A stretch of 35,323 nt of DNA. It comes from JBAZCO01 sp041654915. Lineage in GTDB: Bacteria > Bacillota > Clostridia > Christensenellales > DTU072. Of the stretch, positions 16,379 through 25,400 are shown piece after piece. How positions within the stretch are numbered: position 1 is the first letter of the stretch; each line of letters starts with the position of its first letter. Where the stretch lies: positions 1 to 35,323 of the forward strand of contig JBAZCO010000006.1 in NCBI GenBank assembly GCA_041654915.1, read 5' to 3'. A model generated the notes under the pieces. The model was not told where the DNA came from and ran no database searches. It saw only the letters and a list, made by a program, of their open reading frames with translations. The translations under genes were made by a program, and so were the position numbers.

Positions 16379-16381
16379 TAT
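16353..16381 (+). promoter_or_regulatory. Promoter of tRNA-Ser
   Basis: A perfect TTGACA (16353-16358), a 17-nt spacer and TAATAT (16376-16381), about 54 nt before the mature tRNA 5' end. Confidence 0.75.
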
Positions 16382-16435
16382 TTATAAGCAACTAAATAAA
16401 AGTAAAGCCTAATCGCTTACCAAACACTTTAACGA

Positions 16436-16526
16436 GGAGGAATACTCAAGCGGCTGAAGAGGCGCCCCTGCTAAGGGCGTAGGACTGTAACAGGTCGCCC
16501 GGGTTCAAATCCCGGTTCCTCCGCCA
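16436..16526 (+). tRNA. tRNA-Ser (anticodon GCT)
   Basis: A 91-nt class II tRNA. The acceptor arms GGAGGAA/TTCCTCC pair fully. The anticodon stem encloses the loop CTGCTAA, giving anticodon GCT (codons AGC/AGU), and a long variable arm follows, as expected for serine. The T-loop is TTCAAAT, the discriminator is G and CCA is encoded. Confidence 0.96.
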
Positions 16527-16547
16527 GCAGTATGATGCTGCACCCAG

Positions 16548-16586
16548 TATCGCAACAAACTTATGCTTGTTGCGATATTATTTTTT
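16548..16586 (+). terminator. Terminator after tRNA-Ser
   Basis: An 11-bp perfect stem (TATCGCAACAA with TTGTTGCGATA) around an 8-nt loop, followed by TTATTTTTT. Confidence 0.9.
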
Positions 16587-16903
16587 ATCCGCTCACAGGG
16601 TTCGTATTTGATACAGACTGCCCTGCCACGAAGCGTACAAGGGCGTGTCTTGCGTCTTAAGGTTTCAGCCACCATTCGTACACTCCTTCGCCTTTGCACT
16701 CAAAAGAACACCATCCACAACCATTCTCTGTTTTGTGTGAGCGAAAAAGTATTCAATCTTTAACACACTCTCTCCGCTTTATGGCGAGTGTTCAATCTTT
16801 TTATTGGTACTAGTTGGTTTTTATCATATTTTTAACCATTTTTAAAATAAAAGTTATTGACACTTGCCGCAATTTCTTGTTACAATATTGTATACCCAAT
16901 CAC
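16587..16903. other. Non-coding stretch between the two tRNA genes
   Basis: Short open frames exist on both strands but none has a ribosome site or recognisable protein. A weak hairpin (ACACTC/GAGTGT at 16765-16791) before a T-rich run could be a second terminator. TTCAATCTTT occurs twice (about 16752 and 16791). The only clear signal is the tRNA-Val promoter at its right end. Confidence 0.6.
16857..16886 (+). promoter_or_regulatory. Promoter of tRNA-Val
   Basis: A perfect TTGACA (16857-16862), an 18-nt spacer and TACAAT (16881-16886), ending 17 nt before the mature tRNA. Confidence 0.75.
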
Positions 16904-16979
16904 GGGCAATTAACTCAGTTGGTAGAGTGCCTCCGTCACATGGAGGAAGTCGGGGGTTCGAGTCCCTCATTGCCCACCA
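16904..16979 (+). tRNA. tRNA-Val (anticodon CAC)
   Basis: A 76-nt class I cloverleaf: acceptor GGGCAAT/ATTGCCC, D-stem ACTC/GAGT, anticodon stem CCTCC/GGAGG with loop GTCACAT (anticodon CAC, codon GUG), T-loop TTCGAGT, discriminator A and encoded CCA. All stems pair, with one G-T pair in the T-stem. Fragments of its 3' end recur at about 17181 and 17230. Confidence 0.95.
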
Positions 16980-16985
16980 AAGCTA

Positions 16986-17013
16986 AAACGGATAGATACA
17001 AGCCTATCCGTTT
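16986..17013 (+). terminator. Hairpin after tRNA-Val, probable terminator
   Basis: A 10-bp perfect stem, AAACGGATAG with CTATCCGTTT, around an 8-nt loop. The following sequence is only moderately T-rich, so termination may be partial. Confidence 0.6.
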
Positions 17014-17035
17014 GGGCTTTGTGCTATGAGGTGAC

Positions 17036-17091
17036 TTGCGAATCTCTCGCTTAAAGCGACAGGGTTCGCAAATTTGCCACTTGCGGCAAAT
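17036..17091. repeat. Nested and adjacent hairpins, possible structured element
   Basis: An outer stem TTGCGAA/TTCGCAA encloses an inner TCGCTT/AAGCGA hairpin, and a second hairpin ATTTGCC/GGCAAAT follows immediately. Three perfect stems in about 55 nt of otherwise plain DNA suggest a structured RNA or a dispersed REP-like repeat. Confidence 0.5.
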
Positions 17092-17380
17092 CTGGTGGAT
17101 AATAACAAACAAAAATATTCAAATAAAACTCCTAAATATAACTTAATGACTATACTTTGCATAATAAAACTCCCCACTATCACTCATTGCCCACCACAGC
17201 CCAAAACGGACAGATAAAACACTTTCTACTGTCACTCATTGCCCACCAAATAAACCCCTGCCATTGATACAATTACATATGACAGAGGGTTTATAATAAT
17301 AGAATGTTTTATTAATGAGTATTGCCTGCAATTTTATAAATTGAAAAGTCTATAAAAAAGTTATATTGATGGAGAATATT

Positions 17381-17587
17381 ATGAGTAAAATAGAACTTAT
17401 ATTTCCAACAAAAGACGGGGGCATTACGCAAAGATATTGGATAGCTATAACTTAGCTTGATAAGAATTATCTGTATCTTTTTGCTTTAATTTTTTGTGAA
17501 ATTACCAAACTTATGAATGGCAAAAATAAGCCTTTTAGGTTAATGGCTAAATTGCCCTTTAACAATTCCAATGGAATTTTAGGTTAG
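17381..17587 (+). pseudogene. Small ORF interrupted in frame by TAG
   Basis: An ATG at 17381 with GGAG 6-7 nt upstream opens a frame of 24 codons (starting MSKIELIFPTKDGG) that ends in TAG at 17453. The same frame then continues for 43 codons to another TAG at 17585. TAG is an ordinary stop in this genome (it ends the PAS-HD-GYP gene), so the most likely reading is a nonsense-mutated remnant of a gene of about 68 residues, or a 24-residue peptide. I do not recognise it. Its position beside the tRNA 3'-end copies fits leftover cargo of a mobile element. Confidence 0.35.
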
Positions 17588-17636
17588 GGGTTATTTTGAA
17601 ATTATCATTTGCTTGCTTAGCGTTAAGCGGGGATGG

Positions 17637-18593
17637 TTATTTTTTGGCAACCTCTTCTACATAGAATTTGGGCAGAGCAATATCGATATTGTGTTGGTCG
17701 AACAAAAGTTTAATTTCCCTTCTTAAATCACGCTCTGCTTGAAACCTTATTTCTTCGTTGACTTTGCCCGCAAACTTTAATTGGATACCCTGATTGGTGA
17801 AATCGGATACCCCAATATAGTTAGGACCGTAACTAAACTGCGGTAAAGACTCCCTTATTTTTTGAATATTTGCATTGATTACTGCCTCGGCTCTTTGGAA
17901 TTCGTGCTGTTTAATTGTCACTTCGACGGTTAGGAGCGAATCGGCATAGGAGAGATTTACCACGGTTTTTATCTCGGAATTGTTGATAATTTTGATGTTG
18001 CCGCCATAATCTACAAATTGTGTTGTGCGAATCCCAATGCTCTCTACCTTACCTCGAAAGCCATCTATCACGATATAGTCCCCCACCTCGTATGCGCTTT
18101 CAAAAACAATGAATATACCGCTTAGAATATCGTTTATTAGGCTTTGTGCTCCTAGTCCTATGACTAACCCCAAAACCCCCACGCTTGCAAAGAGCGCCAG
18201 AGGATTAACACCAAAAATAAGTAAGACGATTAAACAAGTTACGATTGCTGTAAAATAGCGGATAAAACTATCGATGAGCTTTGTTGCCGTTCTGCCTTTT
18301 TTGCTTGTTAGCAATAGTTTGGCAATGATAAATCTTAAAAGTTTGGAAACAGCTAATATTATAACAATATAAACAATTGACTTTAACATAATTGGTACTT
18401 GATTGTCTATCCAAGTGCCTATAAGATGAAAGCCGCTTTCGTCGCCGTTAAAAATATGGGCGAATGCAGAATCGGCATTGAATAATTCCTTGCTGAATAT
18501 CGCCAATGCCACTAGCGTCGCTGCTAACAGCCAAACAAAAGCCTTAATGATAAATAGCACCTTTGCTTTTTGTGTTTTTTCATTCCACTTCAT
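17637..18593 (-). CDS. MscS-family mechanosensitive ion channel
   Basis: A 318-residue small-conductance channel of the MscS family, which opens under membrane tension to release solutes during hypo-osmotic shock. Hydrophobic helices lie at about 11-34 and 66-95, then 108-128, and the pore helix is at about 132-165 with the family signature GLGAQSLINDILSG. The beta domain follows (GDYIVIDGFRGKVESIGIRTT, from 171), then the C-terminal alpha/beta cage. Its length is close to that of E. coli MscS (286) with an added N-terminal segment. GAGG lies about 8 nt before the ATG. It is the last gene after the giant surface protein and the Fn3-like protein, 18 nt downstream of the latter, and is probably co-transcribed with them. 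Confidence 0.94.
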   Translation of the reverse strand: MKWNEKTQKAKVLFIIKAFVWLLAATLVALAIFSKELFNADSAFAHIFNGDESGFHLIGTWIDNQVPIMLKSIVYIVIILAVSKLLRFIIAKLLLTSKKGRTATKLIDSFIRYFTAIVTCLIVLLIFGVNPLALFASVGVLGLVIGLGAQSLINDILSGIFIVFESAYEVGDYIVIDGFRGKVESIGIRTTQFVDYGGNIKIINNSEIKTVVNLSYADSLLTVEVTIKQHEFQRAEAVINANIQKIRESLPQFSYGPNYIGVSDFTNQGIQLKFAGKVNEEIRFQAERDLRREIKLLFDQHNIDIALPKFYVEEVAKK

Positions 18594-18611
18594 TTTTCTT
18601 GACCTCTTTTG

Positions 18612-19415
18612 TTAGTAATAAATTTTGTATTTTGTAAGTAACAAGTTACTCCCGCCGCTAGGGCTTGCGCTGTCTGCGTAAATGCTTATGGTGATATAGC
18701 CTCTACTCATCCCGTCAAGCGAGATTAATAGGGAGGCAGGCAAAGCGGTTTCTGATAAATCTACATCATAATCTCCGCTTGCTATGTTAATTCGGAAATT
18801 GGAAAAATAGTTATAGTCGTCTTGCAACTCGAACTCTAATGAAAGGGTAGCTGCATCGTAATCAATTTGATGACTTTTGACAGTTATTTTGCCCTCGGGT
18901 GCAACGGGCAACCCCGCCGTGCGAATTTGAAATTCTTTAATCTTATTAAGACCCATACCATAATCGTTTTCTATTGTAATCACATAGTCGCTTTCTGGTT
19001 GCAAATTTTCAAATATTACCATTTCTTGAGATTCTAAGAGCGTTACCGAGGAAACCGCAATATCTCCCTCGTATAAAGTGATTAAATAGCCGTTATCACT
19101 CTCCTCACCCTCAAAGAGAAAGCTTATATAGTTGTGTAGGATGCGCCAATCGGCAGTGGAAACCGTGGGCGGTGAAAAAATGGTAGTGGTAATGACGGCA
19201 ACCATCACGGTCACCGTTACAATTGCCGCTACTATGCCGCCCAATGCCCCCGAAATACCACCTGCGGCAGCTCCGCCTGCGCTCCCAGACGCTCCCGCAC
19301 CCTGCGCTCCACTCTCCGCTCTCAACAACTGGGCAGTATTGGATGCGCCAGAGGATGTCATCGTCGGACGCTCTAAGTCGTTGATTTCATGTGTTTCAAA
19401 GGTTTCATAATTCAT
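18612..19415 (-). CDS. Single-pass membrane protein with two Fn3-like domains
   Basis: A 267-residue protein I do not recognise as a named family. Residues 1-35 are polar, 36-60 are Gly/Ala/Ser-rich, and 57-80 form one transmembrane helix rich in Val, Ile and Thr. The rest (88-267) reads as two beta-sandwich domains of about 80-90 residues; the first has the Fn3-like pattern FENLQPESDYVITI seen many times in the neighbouring giant. With no cleavable signal, the likely topology is N-terminus inside and Fn3-like domains outside. It starts 3 nt after the giant's stop with GGGGAAGG as ribosome site, so the two are almost certainly translated from one mRNA. A partner or assembly role for the giant is inference. 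Confidence 0.75.
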   Translation of the reverse strand: MNYETFETHEINDLERPTMTSSGASNTAQLLRAESGAQGAGASGSAGGAAAGGISGALGGIVAAIVTVTVMVAVITTTIFSPPTVSTADWRILHNYISFLFEGEESDNGYLITLYEGDIAVSSVTLLESQEMVIFENLQPESDYVITIENDYGMGLNKIKEFQIRTAGLPVAPEGKITVKSHQIDYDAATLSLEFELQDDYNYFSNFRINIASGDYDVDLSETALPASLLISLDGMSRGYITISIYADSASPSGGSNLLLTKYKIYY

Positions 19416-19418
19416 AAG

Positions 19419-22400
19419 TTAAGCCTTCCCCTTGACCTCTTTAACCAGCTTTTTATCTATTAAAGTTTCTCTGTCTAAATAAGGCAAACGATAGTCTTTT
19501 TCCTCTGTTTCTGCCGCATTCTTTGGGGTTGCATTCAATTTTTCTAATGTGCGGTTGATTAATTCAATTGTGTGCTGTACACCTCTCTTGCCCCTAACTT
19601 TTAGCATAACAGGGGTTGTTTCGTGTGTTTTGGTTGGCTCAAAAGATACATTGTATTTGGTATTCTCTAGCTCTGCAATGCTCAAGTCAAAGTATACCCG
19701 CATTGTTTTGCCGTGGAGCGCAATCTTTACCGCTGTGCGTCCTTTGTAAATAAAGCGTTCGTACTTCCATTGCATAGACACTTTGATGTTTTCATAACGC
19801 AAAATAAAGTTTTTAATTTGATTATAGCGCAATATCGATTCCTCGGGCGCTTGATGAAGTCTTGCAAGCATACTATAATTGTATCTCGTTTGCCTCTCTT
19901 GCCCCACGCTAGCAGAGGCTCTTGGCTTGGCAAGATACTCGCTTTCCCGCTCTGTTTCGCTTTCCTGTTCGGGCTCGCTTTCCTGTTCGGGCTCGCTTTC
20001 TTGTTCAGGCTCGCTTTCCTGTTCGGGCTCGCTTTCTTGTTCGGGCTCGCTTTCTTGTTCGGGCTCGCTTTCTTGTTCGGGCTCGCTTTCCTGCTCAAAT
20101 CCTTCCTCTGTTTGGGTTGTTTCAGTTTCCTCTATTTGGGTTATTTCCGATACCTCTTGTGCTTGGGTTGTTTGAATAACCTCCGCTTCGGTCACTTCCA
20201 TTTCCTCTTGCGTTTCGGGGGTTTCCTCTGTTTTGGTTACTTCTACTTCCTCTTGCGTTTCGGGAGTTTCTTCTGTTTTGGTTACTTCTACTTCCTCTTG
20301 CGTTTCGGGAGTTTCCTCTGTTTTGGTTACTTCTACTTCCTCTTGCGTTTCGGGGGTTTCCTCTGTTTTGGTTACTTCTACTTCCTCTTGCGTTTCGGGG
20401 GTTTCCTCTGTTTTGGTTACTTCTACTTCCTTTTGTGTTTCGGGAGTTTCCTCTGTTTTGGTTACTTCTACTTCCTCTTGCGTTTCGGGGGTTTCCTCTG
20501 TTTTGGATACAACCGTAACTTCCTCACTTACTAAGCTGGCTTTATCCGCCTTTCTTTTTAGCTCAATAAATAAGTAGGCTAAATATAGTGCCAAACCAAC
20601 AATAACGGCGGCAAGAACACCTATGATTATATAAGCGTTTTTAGGGATAATCACTGCCAATAATAGTGGCAAGAAAAAGGAATTTGCTTGCGCTTTTTTG
20701 TGATTGTCGTTAAGTTTCCATAGGATGCAGGCAACCAAACCAACAATTAAGACTATCTCTATAATAATCACCCACCAAAGGTTGATAGGTTTATATTCTG
20801 AGTCGCCAACTATCGCATCTCCAATTAAATAGAAGTTGCTAAAATGCGTTGTTTCAAAGGTAACCCAATCGCCGTTTCTTGTGGTGTCGAATACCTCTAC
20901 CCCGTCTACCCCTGTATAGACAACTCTTATGTTTGTCCTTTCCAAAAACTCCTCTGGCAGTAAAAGACTAATTGTGTAAACACCTTGAAACTCGGTAACA
21001 CGATTGCCGTCATCATCCTCTAGGTAAATATCTAGTTGCGTAAAAATTGACTGTTGCAACAAAATTTTCCTCAAGGCGTCTTTACTCTGCCCAGATGCTT
21101 GTGTGTTATCTATTTTGCTGTTTTTGATATGTTCTATAATTGTATCTTTATTTGATATATCGGCAAGCCTAACCACGACAACTTGTAAGTTTCGGCTAAT
21201 CCCTACTGTGTTTTCCACATCAACATAGAAAATTTCGGGGTTAAAGTCGGACTCATTAAATTCCGGGTCGCCCGGCTTTGGCTTGGCAGACTTTTGTATA
21301 GGCACTTCCTCTAATGCAACTAGGGCATCTTGCAATGCCTGCAACCTTTCCTCTTGAGTGCTTGTTTCACTATCCAATATAGCCGCCGCCTCATTAAATA
21401 TTCTCTCCAATTCTTGCAGGTTTTCGGGCGTGTAAAGATTGGATTGCTCGTTTGCATAGCGGTTATGAATCTCTGCAAGCTCGGCGGCATTGTCCTCTAC
21501 TTCTGCTTGTACTTCCAGCGCATCCAAATAGTCATTTAAGATGCTTTCCACTTCCTCTGGGGTTGTTGCATTATCCAATAAGTCTTTTGCATTTTGATAA
21601 ATATCATTTGTTTTGGGAGAAGTGGGTCTGTTTTCCTCTAAGCTTTCTATAAAGTCCTCCAACTCTTGCTTTGCTATTTCTATTTTATCCTCTATGTGTT
21701 GCTCAGTCGCATCATCTTTTGTGCTGCTAACTATTTGGGCAATACCGCTTACATCGGTTTGCTCATCCAACAAGTCTTTTGCGGCAGCGATAATATTTTT
21801 TACCTCGTCACTTGGAGTATCCAAATTATTTAGGTAGGTATCTAGCTCCGCCTTTGCCGATGTAACTTTGTCCTCTAAATGCTGCTCGTACGCATCATCT
21901 TTTGTGCTGCTAACTATTTGGGCTATCCCGCTTACATCGGTTTGCTCGTCTAATAAGTCTTTTGAGGCAGCGATAATATTTTTTACCTCGTCACTTGGAG
22001 TATCCAAACTGTTTAGGTAGGTATCTAGCTCCGCCTTTGCCGCTGTAACTTTGTCGGTTAAGTGTTGCTCATCCGCATTACCTTTTGCGGTGCTTAATGC
22101 TTGGGCTAGCGCCACTAAGTTGGTTTGCCCGTCTAACAAGCCTTTTGCGGTAGCGATAATGTCCTTTACCTCGTCACTTGGAGTATCCAAACTGTTTAGG
22201 TAGGTATCTAGCTCCGCCTTTGCCGCTGTGATTTTGTCGGCTAGATGTTGTTCATCTACATCACCTTTGGCATCTGCAACTATTTGGGATATATCCCCTG
22301 CATTGCTTTGCCCAGCCAGCGCCTCCTCGGCGGCGGTAATGATGTCCTGTATTGCGGCAGCGATAATATTTTCTACTGCCTCGCTTGGTGTATCCAAATC

Positions 22401-25400
22401 ATTTAGGTAGTCATTAAGTTCCGCCATTGCCGCTGTCATCTTGTCGGTTATATGCTGCTCGTCCGCATCACCTTTTGCATTGCTAACTATTTGGGATATT
22501 CCACTCACATCGGTTTGCTCGTCTAGCAACTCCTTTGCAATTCCAATAATGCTTTCTACTGCCTCGCTATAAGTTCCCAAATCACTTAGATAGCTATCTA
22601 GTTCCGTCTTTGCATCTGTAACTTTGTCATCTAAGTGCTGCTCATCCGCACCACCTTTTGCATTGCTAATTATTTGGGATATCCCGCTTACATCAGTTTG
22701 CTCGTCCAATAAGTCTTTTGCGGCAGCGATAATATTTTCTACTTCATCACTTGGGGTATCCAAATCATTTAAATAATCATCTAACTCCGCCTTTGCCGCT
22801 GTGATTTTGTCGGTTAAGTGCTGCTCGTCCGCATCACCTTTGGCATTGCTAACTATTTGGGCTATCCCGCTTACATCGGTTTGCTCGCCCAATAAGTCTT
22901 TTGCGGCGGCGATAATATTTTCTACTTCATCACTTGGGGTATCCAAATCATTTAAATAATCATCTAACTCCGCCTTTGCCGCTGTAATTTTGTCGGTTAA
23001 GTCTTGCTCGTGCGCATCATTTTTTGCATCTGCAACTATTTGGGCTAAGCCCTCTGTTTCCGTTTGCGCATCCAACAGGTTTTTAGCATTAAAAATTATA
23101 TCTTTTACTGCATCACTTGGCATATCTAGCCCATTGATATAATTGTCAAGTTCGGCTTTGGCGGCATCCCTTGCTTGTTGTAAAACTCTTTCCGCATCCA
23201 CGCTTGTTTTAGCGGCGGAAACAATAGGCTGAATTTCGGATATTTCATCAATACCGTTTAGTTCGGTTTTTGCATTATTTATGATATCTTTAACTGCGTT
23301 TGTATCGCTGCTTTGCAAATACGCATCCAATTCTGCCTTTGCAACAGCTATTTGTTCTTCTATTACCGCTCTCTCGTCTATATCCGCTTTGACTTGCAAA
23401 GCAATCTCATTTAGTTCTGCTTGCGTGGTTTTCTCAAATAAAATTGGTTGGCTGTTTTGAATGATGGTTTGAATTTCTGACGACAGAGCTTCTGAACCTG
23501 TAACACTCTTTGCGTACTGCTCCAACTCCGCCATTATTTCGGACACAGGCACTAAGGGAGCATCTACGATAATTTTCTTATATGGCGATGCCGCACTGCT
23601 TTCGCTAGCGGGAAAACGCACATAAAACACATAGTCAAACCCCGGGTTTTCATTGTTGAACACATAGGTATCTGCGCTGATAAACTCCAAATCAGATTCG
23701 TCTTTACCAAATGCGTACTCATATTGAGCATCTAGGTTGAGCTCTAAAACCTCGTGGCTAATATTTATGATATCTAATACTACCTCATTGGGAGCGGGTT
23801 GATTTTCCAACAATTTAGTCGTGAAAACATCTGCAACTACGCTCTCCGATGCAAGAATAACCTCAGGTTGTAAAACCCCTTTTTGTCTTACAAAAACTTG
23901 GTAAGTGGTGTTGGGGGATAATCCCTCAAGCATCAAGCGGTTCTCCTCATTTCCCGACTGATAATGCTTGCCGTCTATGCTGTATTCATAGTTATTTTGG
24001 GTGTTAATCTCGGCATAGAGGTCGCCGATTTCCACAAAGTCTACTGTCACATTGGTCGGCGGAACTGCTCTTGCAAAATGCGTTGCCACAGCCTCTGCCG
24101 AAGTTTGGGTATCTGTTTCTAGTTTTTGTACCCAGACATCGTAATCTCCATCTGCGATTGCAAAGGGTTGTGAGCCATCCGTAAAACTTTCGGGCGAAGG
24201 CACTTCCCCCTTGGGAACAACCGCATAGGCAAATCCCTGCTTGGGATTGATAATTGTTAGGCTCTCACCCTCTGGGCTAACCTCAACATTTTTTTCAAGC
24301 TCGTCAAGCATTCCCGTAGCTTTAGGGGTAACAATTTCTAAGTCTACAAGAACATACATAGAGGCGTAAGTATCCTCTGTTTCTTTGTTCCTAATATAAA
24401 GTTGATAGCTTTGGTTGGGCAAAACATCAAACTCACTGCTGTCTTTAAAGGCATCTACGGCTACTTGCGCACCTTGAGGGACAAGCTGATACTGCAAGTC
24501 GGGATTGCCGTCTATGACAACCTTTGAGTGACTGCTTGAACTTATTGATATACTGTCTGCCAAGGGTGCGTCTTGATTGTCTTTTTGGGTAACCGCCCTG
24601 CTGCTGTTTAGGTTGGTGAGCAACAATTTTGCCGATTGGGACTCGCTAGCGGTTGCCGTCGCCTTGCGCCTTGCATAAATTTCATACGCTGTTATTGGTG
24701 ATAAGTTTTCAAATACCAAAAGCCCGTCATTGCCCGATACCGCATTTGTAAAGTCGGGTGTGCCGCCCTCTGTGACGATTACATATTCTAAGTATATGTA
24801 CGATGCAATCGCTATTTGGTGGTTTTGAGAAATGATTAAATCCTCGTCGTCATGGTCTGTTTTGTTGGAGATTTCCGCCTGCGTTTGGCTGTCGGCAAGC
24901 GACATTATCTGCTCATTTTTGGGCAGCTGAATCTCAGGTGTTTCCGTGCTGTCAAAGACATAAAGCCCCGCAACTGACTCGGAGTGTAATTTTTCCGATG
25001 TTGTAGAGGTTCTTATATAGATACCATAATTATTAAAGGGGGTTAAGTCGCTAAAAGTGTGGTTTTGGCTGTTGCCCTTTATCCAATTAACACCATCCAA
25101 TGAGTAGTCGTATCCGGAGCGTGTGGCGATGGTTATGGATGTGCTTGTGTGGTTGAATAAAACAACCTTGCTATTCTCGGCATCGGGAGGGATTGCATCC
25201 TCGTCCAACTGTGTAGCTTGCTCTGGGTCTGTGGAGTCCTCGGTGGGGGTTGGCTCTCGGCGCACCCAAATATCATATTCGGTGTTGGGGTCTTTTTCAA
25301 ACTCAATTATGTTGTTTTCCCCTGTGGTAAAGTCGTCATCTTGAGGTGTTTCGCCTTGAGGTACAATGGCATACTCCATATCATCTTTGGGCGTGATTGT

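Larger units (their letters stand above)
16025..16435. other. Gene-poor stretch between bacterioferritin and tRNA-Ser
   Basis: No intact gene is seen. It holds a hairpin with arms GCAAGGG/CCCTTGC (about 16165-16187), a possible decayed coding fragment (16193-16378), a 9-bp inverted repeat (16334-16354) and the tRNA-Ser promoter. The first 130 bases show nothing recognisable. Confidence 0.6.
16965..17250 (+). repeat. Three direct copies of the tRNA-Val 3' end
   Basis: The sequence CTCATTGCCCACCA occurs within the tRNA gene (from 16967) and again from 17184 and from 17236. Copy 2 also shares the next 20 or so bases with the tRNA flank (AAAACGGA-AGATA) with few differences. Copies 2 and 3 additionally share TCACTC before the motif and lie 52 nt apart. 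The lengths fit attachment-site cores of elements that integrate into tRNA 3' ends. Confidence 0.75.
16980..17636. other. Gene-poor stretch after tRNA-Val with att-like scars
   Basis: This 657-nt stretch holds a hairpin right after the tRNA, a block of nested hairpins, two extra copies of the tRNA 3' end, and a short ORF interrupted by TAG. No integrase, transposase or other complete gene is seen. It reads like residue of past integration and excision at the tRNA gene. Confidence 0.6.

Noticed and set aside
16563..16763. A 66-codon plus-strand frame after tRNA-Ser
   Set aside because: It starts inside the loop of the tRNA-Ser terminator, has no ribosome site and no recognisable protein features.
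17615..17628. Hairpin GCTTA/TAAGC downstream of the MscS gene
   Set aside because: Only 5 bp and no T-run on the minus strand, so too weak to call a terminator.
19713..20534. A 273-codon plus-strand frame rich in Phe/Gly/Leu repeats
   Set aside because: It is the mirror of the 18-bp and 45-bp repeat arrays in the giant gene; periods divisible by three keep all frames free of stops. No ribosome site and no protein-like composition.
21690..22994. Regular repeats resembling a CRISPR array
   Set aside because: Units are 183 nt with no unique spacers, lie inside one open reading frame and conserve the protein sequence; no cas genes are nearby.
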